Position numbers and translations under genes: made by a program. Of a stretch of DNA of 64,000 nt, positions 38,101-45,730 are shown one piece after another. The DNA comes from Pseudomonas cichorii (GTDB lineage Bacteria > Pseudomonadota > Gammaproteobacteria > Pseudomonadales > Pseudomonadaceae), in contig NZ_CP074349.1 of NCBI RefSeq assembly GCF_018343775.1, positions 3,524,001 to 3,588,000 on the forward strand, given 5' to 3'. The notes under the pieces were generated by a model, which was given only the letters and a program-made list of their open reading frames with translations, had not been told where the DNA came from and did not search any database. Each line of letters opens with the position of its first letter. Within the stretch, counting starts at the first letter, position 1.

Positions 38101-39837
38101 CAGGGTATGGGTCTTGCGCACGGTATCGAAGCTGGTGCTCAGGCTGATGATGGTGTGCTGCACGGTTTCCCCGGCGCGGGCATTACGGGTTCTCTGGTAG
38201 GTGTAGTCGGTGATCGTCGAGAGGCCATTGAGGGTCTGGGTGTCCTGCAACTTGCGCCCGTGCTGATAACGATCGGTGGGTTGGTGGATGTAGGTGAACG
38301 CGGTGTGTTGCAGTTCGGTTTCATCCAGGCCGTTCACTTGCAGCAGACGCTCATCGGTCACGGCCAGCCAGCCGGGCGTTGCGCCGCCACCCACGCCGGT
38401 TTGCAGCGCGTAGCGATACGCCGTGCGCAATACCGGGGCCTCGCCGGGCGCGCCGGGGACCGGCGTGACGGTGGTGTCCTGCACGGTCCTTACAAAACCT
38501 TGCGGGTCGGGCGGGCAGCCATCGCCACCGGCGGCCGGGTAATAGCGCCGGGTTTCCAGGGTGCCGTCGGGGTTTTCCTGGGTCAGCAGGTTGCCGAAGG
38601 TGTCGAAGGTGGTGCGGGTGGTTTCCTCGTGGGTCTGGCTGGAAGCGCTGGGGTGATACCAGATCTTCAGTACTTCACGGGGCAACTGGCACTGGGCCGG
38701 TTGCTGGTCGAAGGGCAAGCCCGGCGTGCTGTGATATGTGGTGCGGGTGCTGAGCACATTGTCGCTTTGGGTGACGGTTTCTTCGGTCAGCAGGTGGAAG
38801 TTGTTGAAGGCCCGCACCGTGGTGCGCAAGGCCTTGCCATCGAACCAGAGCATTTCCGTGCTGGTGTAGGTGTAGCTCTGATTGGCCTTGTAGAGATTGT
38901 CCAGACCATCGTCGTCCCAGATCAGCCCGCTGGCGTTGAAGCCCAGAAAGTTGGTGTTGGAATATTGATAACGCACCTCGACCGACGGCTGGCCGAAGCC
39001 GGGGCGCTGCTCATGCCGTGACACGCGGGGCAGCGAGGGGTAGCGGTTCTGCGGAAACTCATGGCCCTGAGCGTCGTAGGTGATGAGTTCATGGCCACCG
39101 AGCGGGTTGTGTACCTGCGCCATGCACAGGTATTCATGGATCAGTTCGTACTGGAAGCGCCAGGCGGCCTGATTGTCGGTCGGCAGCACGATGCGGGTGA
39201 CTTCGCCGTTGTTGAGCATCAGGCTGAAACGGACCAGGGGTTCGCCGCCGCTGCCTTGACCGGGGTGCAAGTCGACATTGATCTGCGCGGAGTTGGGGCG
39301 GGTAATCTCGAGCAGCAGGCCATAGTCGTCACTGACGCTGCGCAGCACGGTTTCGTCGGCAAAGGTCTCGTAGGCCAGGCTGACCCGATGGCCTTCGGCG
39401 GAGTGGATTTCACTGACCCAGGCCTGGGTGTCGCCGCCGCGCAGGGTGAGGATTTCCACCAGGCCGGACTTGTGGGCCACCCGATAGCGGCCGGTGGCCT
39501 CGACGGAAAAATGAAAACTGTCGATCTTGCGTTCGGGGACGGTGGGCTGGCTGGCCGAGCCTTCGATGCGGAAGGTTTCCCCGGTGGACAGCGAGAGAAT
39601 GCGCGAGACGGTATCGAAGTGCGACAGGCGCACGCTCCAGCCCTTGCCGAACCCGGTGTTGCGGGGGCTCATGGGGCTGAAGCCGAGGCTGAGGGGCACC
39701 GTAGGCCCGCACAGGTGGTTGGCCTTGAGTTCGGGCAAGGTAATGAGGCAGGTGTACTGCCCGGTGCGCGGGTCGACACCGGCCTGAACCGCGCTGAGAA
39801 AGTTGAAGGCATTGGAGTGAACGGTAGGCGTAGGCAT
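35101..39837 (-). CDS. RHS/YD-repeat protein, TcC-like (copy 1)
   Basis: Giant repeat protein of 1578 residues. I start it at the ATG at 39837 (MPTPTVHSNAFNFLSAVQAG) with GGAG upstream. The N-terminal ~350 residues are specific to this subfamily (VDPRTGQYTC). Many YD repeats of the type YDALGR form the predicted shell. The RHS core GYRAYNPLLMRFHSPD near 1319 and the end LDPDGH near 1357 match TcC proteins, which encapsulate and cleave off a C-terminal effector. The ~220-residue variable tail has a long Gly/Ala-rich hydrophobic stretch and then a basic end (RAQRLRKRLDKV) with no recognised toxin fold. No signal peptide, TcA/TcB partner or immunity gene is adjacent. Residues 1-737 are almost identical to the second copy. 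Confidence 0.88.
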   Translation of the reverse strand: MPTPTVHSNAFNFLSAVQAGVDPRTGQYTCLITLPELKANHLCGPTVPLSLGFSPMSPRNTGFGKGWSVRLSHFDTVSRILSLSTGETFRIEGSASQPTVPERKIDSFHFSVEATGRYRVAHKSGLVEILTLRGGDTQAWVSEIHSAEGHRVSLAYETFADETVLRSVSDDYGLLLEITRPNSAQINVDLHPGQGSGGEPLVRFSLMLNNGEVTRIVLPTDNQAAWRFQYELIHEYLCMAQVHNPLGGHELITYDAQGHEFPQNRYPSLPRVSRHEQRPGFGQPSVEVRYQYSNTNFLGFNASGLIWDDDGLDNLYKANQSYTYTSTEMLWFDGKALRTTVRAFNNFHLLTEETVTQSDNVLSTRTTYHSTPGLPFDQQPAQCQLPREVLKIWYHPSASSQTHEETTRTTFDTFGNLLTQENPDGTLETRRYYPAAGGDGCPPDPQGFVRTVQDTTVTPVPGAPGEAPVLRTAYRYALQTGVGGGATPGWLAVTDERLLQVNGLDETELQHTAFTYIHQPTDRYQHGRKLQDTQTLNGLSTITDYTYQRTRNARAGETVQHTIISLSTSFDTVRKTHTLQHSLLNGQPLLNRDDNDVEVAYRYDALGRVIEETAAPGTLYEASRHYRYVLSAVDGQQAEQETTNVKGIKTRTLLDGMNRVVKELRQGADENKPADYFQTYSALYDARGLLTEDTESDWLLVEVEDEPELQLRELPLTNTYQYDDWGEQRSVTGPDGIERHKVQDPIKRTTSEWQAGMGKTVTVNNLFDKPDSIERLALDESRISLETTTYDGLGRTFGQFDALRNYRESSYDAFDRLRISQLPDRAQVERTYALHSREDLPVSIAVDGVVVGEQTFDGLKRMTDSTIGGRVSRFEYSGAQLQPGKVYTPGGEAIDYVYQPQLGDQPVQRKMLSSTADYTYDLQSARLLSSKEQDQELERDYYSNGEIKEERRVQGGEAYAMQYRYSLKGLLLRYTDVLGQTQTYRYDESGRLEQLDAGALVSAFGYNAQGLLDSITTVDSGQSLSVSLEYDDAGREVLRSFTLPGGTIQQLVQAYDAADHLKQRTLKEGSTVLRDETFVYDSRGRLERYTASGPDAPVDPQGKQIQSQTFKFDALDNILSVETVFAGGSNVADYEYTGRDPTQLSAVRNSHVDYPANIELEYDDNGNLILDEAGRGLEYDALGRLLAVSENDGSAVVDYGYDAQDSLTRSSEAGTHEQRFYREGQLANQLRGAQQRTFIGSSDTLLAERLGGATAATFLLATDAKKTVMAEADAGSVTSAEYSAYGHRSDTPAVDSRCAFNGELREPSTGWYLLGQGYRAYNPLLMRFHSPDNLSPFDRGGVNPYAYCLGDPVNYLDPDGHLPKWLMPVIGIGLSIVGIVASVASLGAATPAAGAGVAAGWAALSASAQVSIAVGIASGVTGIASGVASVVAPDSDAGAILGYVSAGLGVVSAVAGVGSWINAKSILDKKNAAELLRLQNVNRMNRAGASSYVPHPDVAGYEGLFWRVYGADDLLAEASPGALPARVTRQPDLTRAQRLRKRLDKVLSDTDRPLTILDVTNPSNTTVLRRLGYVESVS
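37627..39837 (-). repeat. Left arm of a ~2.2 kb inverted repeat (RHS 5' half)
   Basis: Coding bases for the first ~737 residues of RHS copy 1 match those of copy 2 at 49105-51315 in opposite orientation. By eye the proteins differ at about two dozen positions over this span; then similarity drops sharply right after VTGPDGI. The arms enclose 9.3 kb. Confidence 0.9.
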
Positions 39838-39882
39838 GGAGAGATCTCCAACATGCAAATCAGGCGTTGTCAGAAACGACTC

Positions 39883-40386
39883 TTATGGCGATGGAACGGC
39901 GGAACGTTCTATTTTGACGCACGAAAGTTTTCCGCCCACCTGACCACTCGTACTGCTGGACATCAACATCACGCCAGGCAAAACAACCGAACCCACTGGC
40001 TTTTTCCCGGCTTCCTCAATATCGAAACCTTGTTCCATATGAGTAGGCTGCTTGATGGTTTTGAATCGATAAGAAAAACCGCCGCTTTCCGTACACTCTG
40101 GAGAATCATAGAACGAAAAAAATGTCGCCGAGGGAACATTCTCCAGTTTGAAGGCATACGCATCATCATTCTCACACCCCAGTGAGTTATTCTGAAAGTT
40201 GAGGGTGGACGTGACAAAAGGAATACTGCAGTTAATCGGGTAAGTGCCATCTGCATTCTTCTTGTTCAAGATAACCAACTGCCCATCGGCGTCAGCAGCC
40301 TGCACCGATGAAACAGGGCCGACCATAGAAGTAAATAGGGCCATGACCGAGATCAATGGCAGAAGTTTTAACACGCGCCGCGTCAT
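39883..40386 (-). CDS. Small secreted protein of unknown function, four cysteines
   Basis: Hypothetical protein of 167 residues. I start it at the ATG at 40386 (MTRRVLKLLPLISVMALFT), which gives a clean signal peptide with cleavage expected after VSSVQA. The mature part is about 138 residues with four cysteines (INCSIP, LGCEND, PECTES, LSCVKI), enough for two disulphides, and a conserved-looking FYDSPECTESGG segment. It lies 45 bp upstream of RHS copy 1 on the same strand and may be co-transcribed with it. No known domain recognised. Confidence 0.72.
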   Translation of the reverse strand: MTRRVLKLLPLISVMALFTSMVGPVSSVQAADADGQLVILNKKNADGTYPINCSIPFVTSTLNFQNNSLGCENDDAYAFKLENVPSATFFSFYDSPECTESGGFSYRFKTIKQPTHMEQGFDIEEAGKKPVGSVVLPGVMLMSSSTSGQVGGKLSCVKIERSAVPSP

Positions 40387-40510
40387 GACAATGTGTCCTG
40401 TTATAAGGGTTTTATAAACCTGCCTCAACACCGCACGCCGCAAAACCAGAGGGCATCAGGCCGAAAAATAATACTGTCACTGGATACTAGCAGCCGTGGA
40501 ATGGCTGGCA

Positions 40511-40528
40511 ACTGGCATTTCTACCAGT
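40511..40528 (+). repeat. Short hairpin ahead of the P47-like genes
   Basis: ACTGG/CCAGT arms enclose CATTTCTA. A near copy (ACTGG-TATTTCTG-CCAGT) follows the first P47-like gene at 43083-43100, and a variant (GGCCACT/AGTGGCC) follows the second at 45680-45702. The 12-base string GACAACTTTCAC also occurs at both 40651 and 43102, so flanks were duplicated with the gene. The surrounding gap 40387-40677 is divergent and should hold promoters both ways. Confidence 0.6.
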
Positions 40529-40677
40529 GGACAATGGACAGAAGACGGTGGACATTCCTGTTCATGCGCCTTACCGGCAATGACCGTAGATAACACGATG
40601 CATAATAACAACATGACTGAGTCCTTAATGGCATAACCCAGCCAACAGGCGACAACTTTCACGACCCGGAAAACACC

Positions 40678-43062
40678 ATGACTCTTTCAAATGATAAACC
40701 GATAAAGGCGATAGGCGGCGACCCGCTAGATATACTGCTGAGCTGGCTAGTAAAAACCCCCAGGACCCTCGGCTGGGACGCTATCGTGGCTTATAACCGT
40801 GGCCGGATAAATGCGTTACTGATCCAGCAATATATAAAAAAACTGACGGCCGACAACTACCTCACCCCCATCGACGGCCAGATAAAGGGAGAAGGCGAGA
40901 AACTGAAGTTCTTCGGCATTCAGTTAGGCATGCCCCGGCTTTCATTTGAAAACGCCGATATCGAGCATTCGACAGCCCGGGTGACCCAAACGATTACCGC
41001 AGGGCTGGCCATTCTGCAAAGCGAACCGGCAGGCGGCTACAAGACGATCCATTCGATCATGCGGCCCAATGGGGCGACAGGCCCCACGTTATGGATGGAC
41101 GTGGACCTGCTGAGCGCGCCGGGAGACGTCACGCAAGCAGGCGTGGTACAGATTGATCTCTCGAAGATGACCAACTTTGAGACTGACCTGTTCTCTGACA
41201 AGGCAAGCGCAATCCATGCAAAAGAATTTTTCATTGAGCGCTTCAAGGAAAACCCGGAACTGCAGGTGTATACCCTGGGCACTCTGGACAAGAGCGCAGA
41301 CTCCACCCTGGCTCCGCAACACTTTGTCGTCCGCACCCAGCCAGCCCCCGGTGCAACTAACCGGGCAGCCCCCAACTATGGCGACGGTGCCGTGGTATTA
41401 CTGGTGACACTGAAAAACGGGGCGGACGGTCAAACGCCCACTGGAAACAGTGACTTCAAATATTTGATACCCAATGATGAAAACGGAACCAAGTATTCAG
41501 GGACGGTACTGATTTCAAACAACGTCTTGTTCACCAAACTCATCACCCACCACCTGAACATTCTACTGCCCGGAAAAACCCTGACCCCTAAAACGTCTAC
41601 AGATGAGCAAGGAAAGCCGGGGCATATATACCTGGAATACACGCAGGGAGCGATAACGAAGTCCGACTACAAGTTTGTTTGCAATGGTTACTACAGCAAC
41701 TACATTGTCACCGCCAGCACCCCCCTGATCACAATTCCTTTGGCAGGCGCGACCTTTACAGCCTATTCCGACGCTATTTATTTCAACTGGACAAACAAGA
41801 CGTTCCCCATCAGTATGCATTACCACAATACCCGAGGCGACCTGAGCGATACGCACTCGGACGAAACAGTAAACATTAAAACAAACCTGAGCGTGGCCTT
41901 AAAACTCAGCATCTACCCTGATACCGGCGTCATACATTTTGAGCAGGAAGACGTGGCCGACGAGCAAATCGAAATTGATATGCCAAAGGATCACTACGCA
42001 CAGAACTTTAATCGTTATGTGGATGATTTGCGTAACGTCATCAAAGACAATCTTTTCGAGTTCACCAAAAACCTGGCGCTCCCCGACATCAACACCCTCC
42101 TGTTACGGAACCTGCTATTCCCAGACCACAACCTGATGGTCCTGACAGACGCTTATGTTCCCGGAGATCTGACGGTCTTCGGCAACGTCACGCCCTCCCT
42201 GACCAGTTTCGTCATAGAGCCCGAGCACGTCGTCCTGAAGCCGGAGGGCAACGCAACATTCAGAGTAGAACCGGCCGCCACAGTGACCTGGAGCGTGAAA
42301 GGCTTGCCGGGAGACAATCGTTCCGTCGGCACCATCAACAATCAGGGCGTCTATATCGCTCCCACCACGGCGCAGCTTGAAGGCCGAAAGCCTCATCAGG
42401 TGATCATTACTGCGGCCGGTACGACATCACGAGGTATCGCGGCCTCCTCTTCGACCCTGGTCTCGATTGTCCCCCAGACCATTACCCTGAACCCGGTCTT
42501 TTCAGTAGTCAAACCTGAAGGCAGCATCCAGTTCACCGCCGCAATAGCGGATGACAGACCGTTGCAATGGACCATGAGAGCGCCAGGTCAAGGCGGCAAG
42601 CTTGTACCTGCAACGGGCCTGAGTACGACCTATACGGCCGCACCGCTACAGGTTTCAGGCATGTTCACCCTGGATGTGATTGAGGTAACTGACACTTTGG
42701 GCAACCTGGGCGAGGCTTACATACTGGTCATCAACAGAGAGCTCGGCGGGCAGGTAGACGTGGATTTTGCCCAGGCTGCGAGTGGCAAGGCACAACTGAG
42801 CTTCCTGAAACAATACGGTGCCGATCTTACCCCTGTTCCGCCAGAGAAACTGACATGGACATTGCTGGCAGGTACAGGCTCCGTGGATGCCTCAGGCCTC
42901 TATACCGAACCGCAATATCAGGTCACGGGATTTGCCTTGATTACCTGCGCATTTGCTCGCGAACCCGACTTCGAAGGCGCGCCCATACCCGTCGACTATG
43001 GATACACCGCAATAGCACTCCCCTTGCCGCAATATTCCGGCAAGGCAATGAAATACCCATAA
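40678..43062 (+). CDS. P47/TULIP-like protein with C-terminal Ig-like domains (paralogue 1)
   Basis: Leaderless protein of 794 residues of unproven function. The N-terminal ~500 residues contain GWDAIVAYNRGRINALL (32-48) and a later LLFPDHNLMVLTDAYVPGDL-type segment near 478-497 followed by VFGNV. From memory these motifs recall the TULIP-fold P47/OrfX proteins of clostridial toxin clusters, which bind lipids; I could not confirm this by search. Residues ~507-794 are about three Ig-like domains with VTWSVKGLPGDN and a G-x-Y-x-AP strand. It is the first of three paralogues between two RHS genes. The ribosome site ahead of the ATG is weak. Confidence 0.6.
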   Translation: MTLSNDKPIKAIGGDPLDILLSWLVKTPRTLGWDAIVAYNRGRINALLIQQYIKKLTADNYLTPIDGQIKGEGEKLKFFGIQLGMPRLSFENADIEHSTARVTQTITAGLAILQSEPAGGYKTIHSIMRPNGATGPTLWMDVDLLSAPGDVTQAGVVQIDLSKMTNFETDLFSDKASAIHAKEFFIERFKENPELQVYTLGTLDKSADSTLAPQHFVVRTQPAPGATNRAAPNYGDGAVVLLVTLKNGADGQTPTGNSDFKYLIPNDENGTKYSGTVLISNNVLFTKLITHHLNILLPGKTLTPKTSTDEQGKPGHIYLEYTQGAITKSDYKFVCNGYYSNYIVTASTPLITIPLAGATFTAYSDAIYFNWTNKTFPISMHYHNTRGDLSDTHSDETVNIKTNLSVALKLSIYPDTGVIHFEQEDVADEQIEIDMPKDHYAQNFNRYVDDLRNVIKDNLFEFTKNLALPDINTLLLRNLLFPDHNLMVLTDAYVPGDLTVFGNVTPSLTSFVIEPEHVVLKPEGNATFRVEPAATVTWSVKGLPGDNRSVGTINNQGVYIAPTTAQLEGRKPHQVIITAAGTTSRGIAASSSTLVSIVPQTITLNPVFSVVKPEGSIQFTAAIADDRPLQWTMRAPGQGGKLVPATGLSTTYTAAPLQVSGMFTLDVIEVTDTLGNLGEAYILVINRELGGQVDVDFAQAASGKAQLSFLKQYGADLTPVPPEKLTWTLLAGTGSVDASGLYTEPQYQVTGFALITCAFAREPDFEGAPIPVDYGYTAIALPLPQYSGKAMKYP

Positions 43063-43082
43063 ACAAGGGAACTTGAAAGGCC

Positions 43083-43100
43083 ACTGGTATTTCTGCCAGT
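43083..43100 (+). repeat. Short hairpin after paralogue 1
   Basis: ACTGG-TATTTCTG-CCAGT, 20 bp after the stop of the first P47-like gene. It lacks a T run, so it may be a weak terminator or a message-processing hairpin. Copies: see 40511-40528 and 45680-45702. Confidence 0.6.
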
Positions 43101-43254
43101 AGACAACTTTCACAAGACCGTAGAGATTCTTTACCGCACAGCGAAGTTTGCACGAACTTATAACAGGCATCGTTTTGTACGACGACAGCAGTCTTTAGTC
43201 ATTAAATGCATAACCTCCCCGGAAGGCGACACTCTTTATTACATGGAAACCATC

Positions 43255-45663
43255 ATGACTCTTCCAGACGACACACACATAAAGGCTGTAGGCGGTAAAT
43301 CACGAGACGCTCTGTTGACCTGGCTACAGCAAAACCCCAAGACCCAGGGCTGGGACGCCATTGTGGTTTATAACCGTGGGCGGGCCAATGCGTTACTGTT
43401 GCAACAATATATAAAAAAACTGACCTCCGAAAACTACATGTCTCCCATCGACGGGCATATCGAGGGAGAGGAAGGCTCAAAACTTAACTTCTTCGGCATT
43501 CAGTTAGGCCTGCCCAGGATTTCTTTCGAAAATGCCGATATCGAGCACTCCAAAGCCAAGATTACTCAACCCATTACCGCAGGACTGGCCATTCTGAAAA
43601 GCGAACCGGTCGGCGGTTACAAAGGCATTCATTCCATCATGCGGCCCAATGGAGCCGCAGGGCCAACGTTATGGATGGATGTGGACCTGATCAATGCACC
43701 CGGCAACGTAACAGATGCCGGAGTCGTACAGATTGATCTCTCAAAAATGACCGCATTCGATACCGACCTCTTCTCGGACCAGGTAAGCATCATCAATGCA
43801 AAAAACTTCTTCCTTGAACGCTTCAAGGAAAAACCGGAGCTGCAGGTTTATACCCTGGGTGCCCTCAACACAAGCATGGACACCACACTCACCCCGAAAA
43901 ATTTTATCATACGTACCCAGGCGGCACCTGGGGCCAAAAACCGGGCAGCACCCAACTACAGCGACGGCGCCGTAGTGTTGCTGGTGACATTGAAAGGCGG
44001 GACTGACGGTGGCGCCCCTACCGAAAACAGCGACTTCGAGTATCTGATTCCCAATGATGAAAACGGAACCAAGTACTCGAGTGCTGTACTGCTTTCAAAT
44101 AGAGTCCTGTTCAGCAAGCTGATTCTGCCAGTGCTCAATCAACACCCCAATATGACTTACGAACTGAAATCACCCACGGATGAAGATGGCAAAGCTTTAC
44201 ACTTATATGCACAAGCCTTGAAAGAAAACTATGTAAAACCGGCGGGCACAGTATTTACAAGCTCCTCTGACGGACACCATAGCACCTTGAGATTACTGGA
44301 AGACGCTGTTATTAAAGTCACGGAGGAAGCCCCCTACTCCGGTGTAGTATTAAAAGCCCAGAATAACACTCTTCACGTAGAGTGGAATGCCCATAACACA
44401 AGCGATTGGAACCAGAAAGTTGATGTCAATAACGGCAACGATACGGATGTCAACGGCCAGTTTGAATTCAATCTATATACCAAGACAGACATGACACCTG
44501 AAGTAGATCCGATTACCAGCGCCATCCAGTTTTCGACGACCGTAAGTGCTGAAACCGGGAGCAGTATAGGCGGCTATGATTGGCTGAATTTTTTCGGTTT
44601 CGATCATCGAGCCGTATTTTTTAGAACATGGTACGAAAAGCTGAACGAGCATTTCTTCAACCATATTGCCAACATCAAGATCCCCGACATCGACACATTC
44701 CTGTTACGAAATCTCCTGTTTCCCGACAGTAACTCAATGGTCCTGACAGACGCTCATGTACCCGGAGATCTGGCCATTTTCGGCAATGTCGACCCTTCCC
44801 TGACCAGCTTCGTGATAGAACCCGAACAAGCCATTCTGAATCCGGGCAGCACCAAGACATTCAGCGTCGCACCGGCAGCTACCGTGACCTGGAGCGTGAA
44901 AGGTTTACCGGGCGACAACACCCCCTTCGGTTCAATTACCAATGCGGGCGTCTATACCGCGCCTACAGTGGCAGAACTTCAAGGCCGCGACTCCCAGCAG
45001 GCGATCATTACCGCGACAGGCACAACAGCACGTGGTATTGCGGCGGCGTCCTCAACCCTTGTCTCCACTGTCAGCCAGACCATTTCCCTGAATCCGATCT
45101 TTTCGGTAGCCAAACCCAAAGCTGAACTGAGCTTCACCGCCGGAACCCTTGATGACAGGCCACTGAAATGGGCCATGAAGGATCCAGGCCAAGGCGGTCA
45201 GTTGAACCCCGCTACGGGCAAGAGCACAACCTATAAGGCCGCTGATAACAACTCGGAAGACATGTTCATCCAAGAGGTGATTCAAGTCACTGACGATCAG
45301 GGCAACATCGGCCAGGCCGAAGTACTGTTGATCAACAAGGTACTGGGCGGACAGGTAGAAGTTGATCTGGCCCAGGCGGCGCAAGGCAAAGCCCAATTGA
45401 ACTTCATGAAACAATACGACAGCGGGCCTATACCCGTTCCGCACAACAAACTGGTCTGGGCATTGCTGGGGGGCACAGGCTCGGTGAATGAACTGGGTGT
45501 CTACACCGAACCACAGGAAAAACTGCCGGGGTTCGCCATCATTACCTGCACATTTACTCGCGAACCGGAATTTGAAGGCGCCCCCATACCCGTCGATTAC
45601 GGATACACCGTTATACCACTGCCCTTGTCGCAGTACCCGGATATAGGCAGGGCCTACCATTAA
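43255..45663 (+). CDS. P47/TULIP-like protein with C-terminal Ig-like domains (paralogue 2)
   Basis: Protein of 802 residues, close over most of its length to the preceding gene, including GWDAIVVYNRGRANALL (32-48), SFENADIEHSKAKI, and LLFPDSNSMVLTDAHVPGDL near 487. I choose the ATG at 43255 (MTLPDDTHIKAVGG) because it aligns with the start of paralogue 1; an in-frame ATG four codons earlier is possible. The middle (about 305-440) differs strongly from paralogue 1, while N-terminal and Ig-like ends are conserved, suggesting a variable face on a common scaffold. No signal peptide is visible. Confidence 0.6.
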   Translation: MTLPDDTHIKAVGGKSRDALLTWLQQNPKTQGWDAIVVYNRGRANALLLQQYIKKLTSENYMSPIDGHIEGEEGSKLNFFGIQLGLPRISFENADIEHSKAKITQPITAGLAILKSEPVGGYKGIHSIMRPNGAAGPTLWMDVDLINAPGNVTDAGVVQIDLSKMTAFDTDLFSDQVSIINAKNFFLERFKEKPELQVYTLGALNTSMDTTLTPKNFIIRTQAAPGAKNRAAPNYSDGAVVLLVTLKGGTDGGAPTENSDFEYLIPNDENGTKYSSAVLLSNRVLFSKLILPVLNQHPNMTYELKSPTDEDGKALHLYAQALKENYVKPAGTVFTSSSDGHHSTLRLLEDAVIKVTEEAPYSGVVLKAQNNTLHVEWNAHNTSDWNQKVDVNNGNDTDVNGQFEFNLYTKTDMTPEVDPITSAIQFSTTVSAETGSSIGGYDWLNFFGFDHRAVFFRTWYEKLNEHFFNHIANIKIPDIDTFLLRNLLFPDSNSMVLTDAHVPGDLAIFGNVDPSLTSFVIEPEQAILNPGSTKTFSVAPAATVTWSVKGLPGDNTPFGSITNAGVYTAPTVAELQGRDSQQAIITATGTTARGIAAASSTLVSTVSQTISLNPIFSVAKPKAELSFTAGTLDDRPLKWAMKDPGQGGQLNPATGKSTTYKAADNNSEDMFIQEVIQVTDDQGNIGQAEVLLINKVLGGQVEVDLAQAAQGKAQLNFMKQYDSGPIPVPHNKLVWALLGGTGSVNELGVYTEPQEKLPGFAIITCTFTREPEFEGAPIPVDYGYTVIPLPLSQYPDIGRAYH

Positions 45664-45679
45664 ATCAGGAAGCCTGAAT

Positions 45680-45702
45680 GGCCACTGCATTTGGTAGTGG
45701 CC
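45680..45702 (+). repeat. Hairpin after paralogue 2
   Basis: Perfect 7-bp stem GGCCACT/AGTGGCC with loop GCATTTGGT, 17 bp after the stop. Same position and similar core as the hairpin after paralogue 1; no T run. Confidence 0.65.
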
Positions 45703-45730
45703 TGGGACAAGGAGTCAATCGAGGTGTGAC

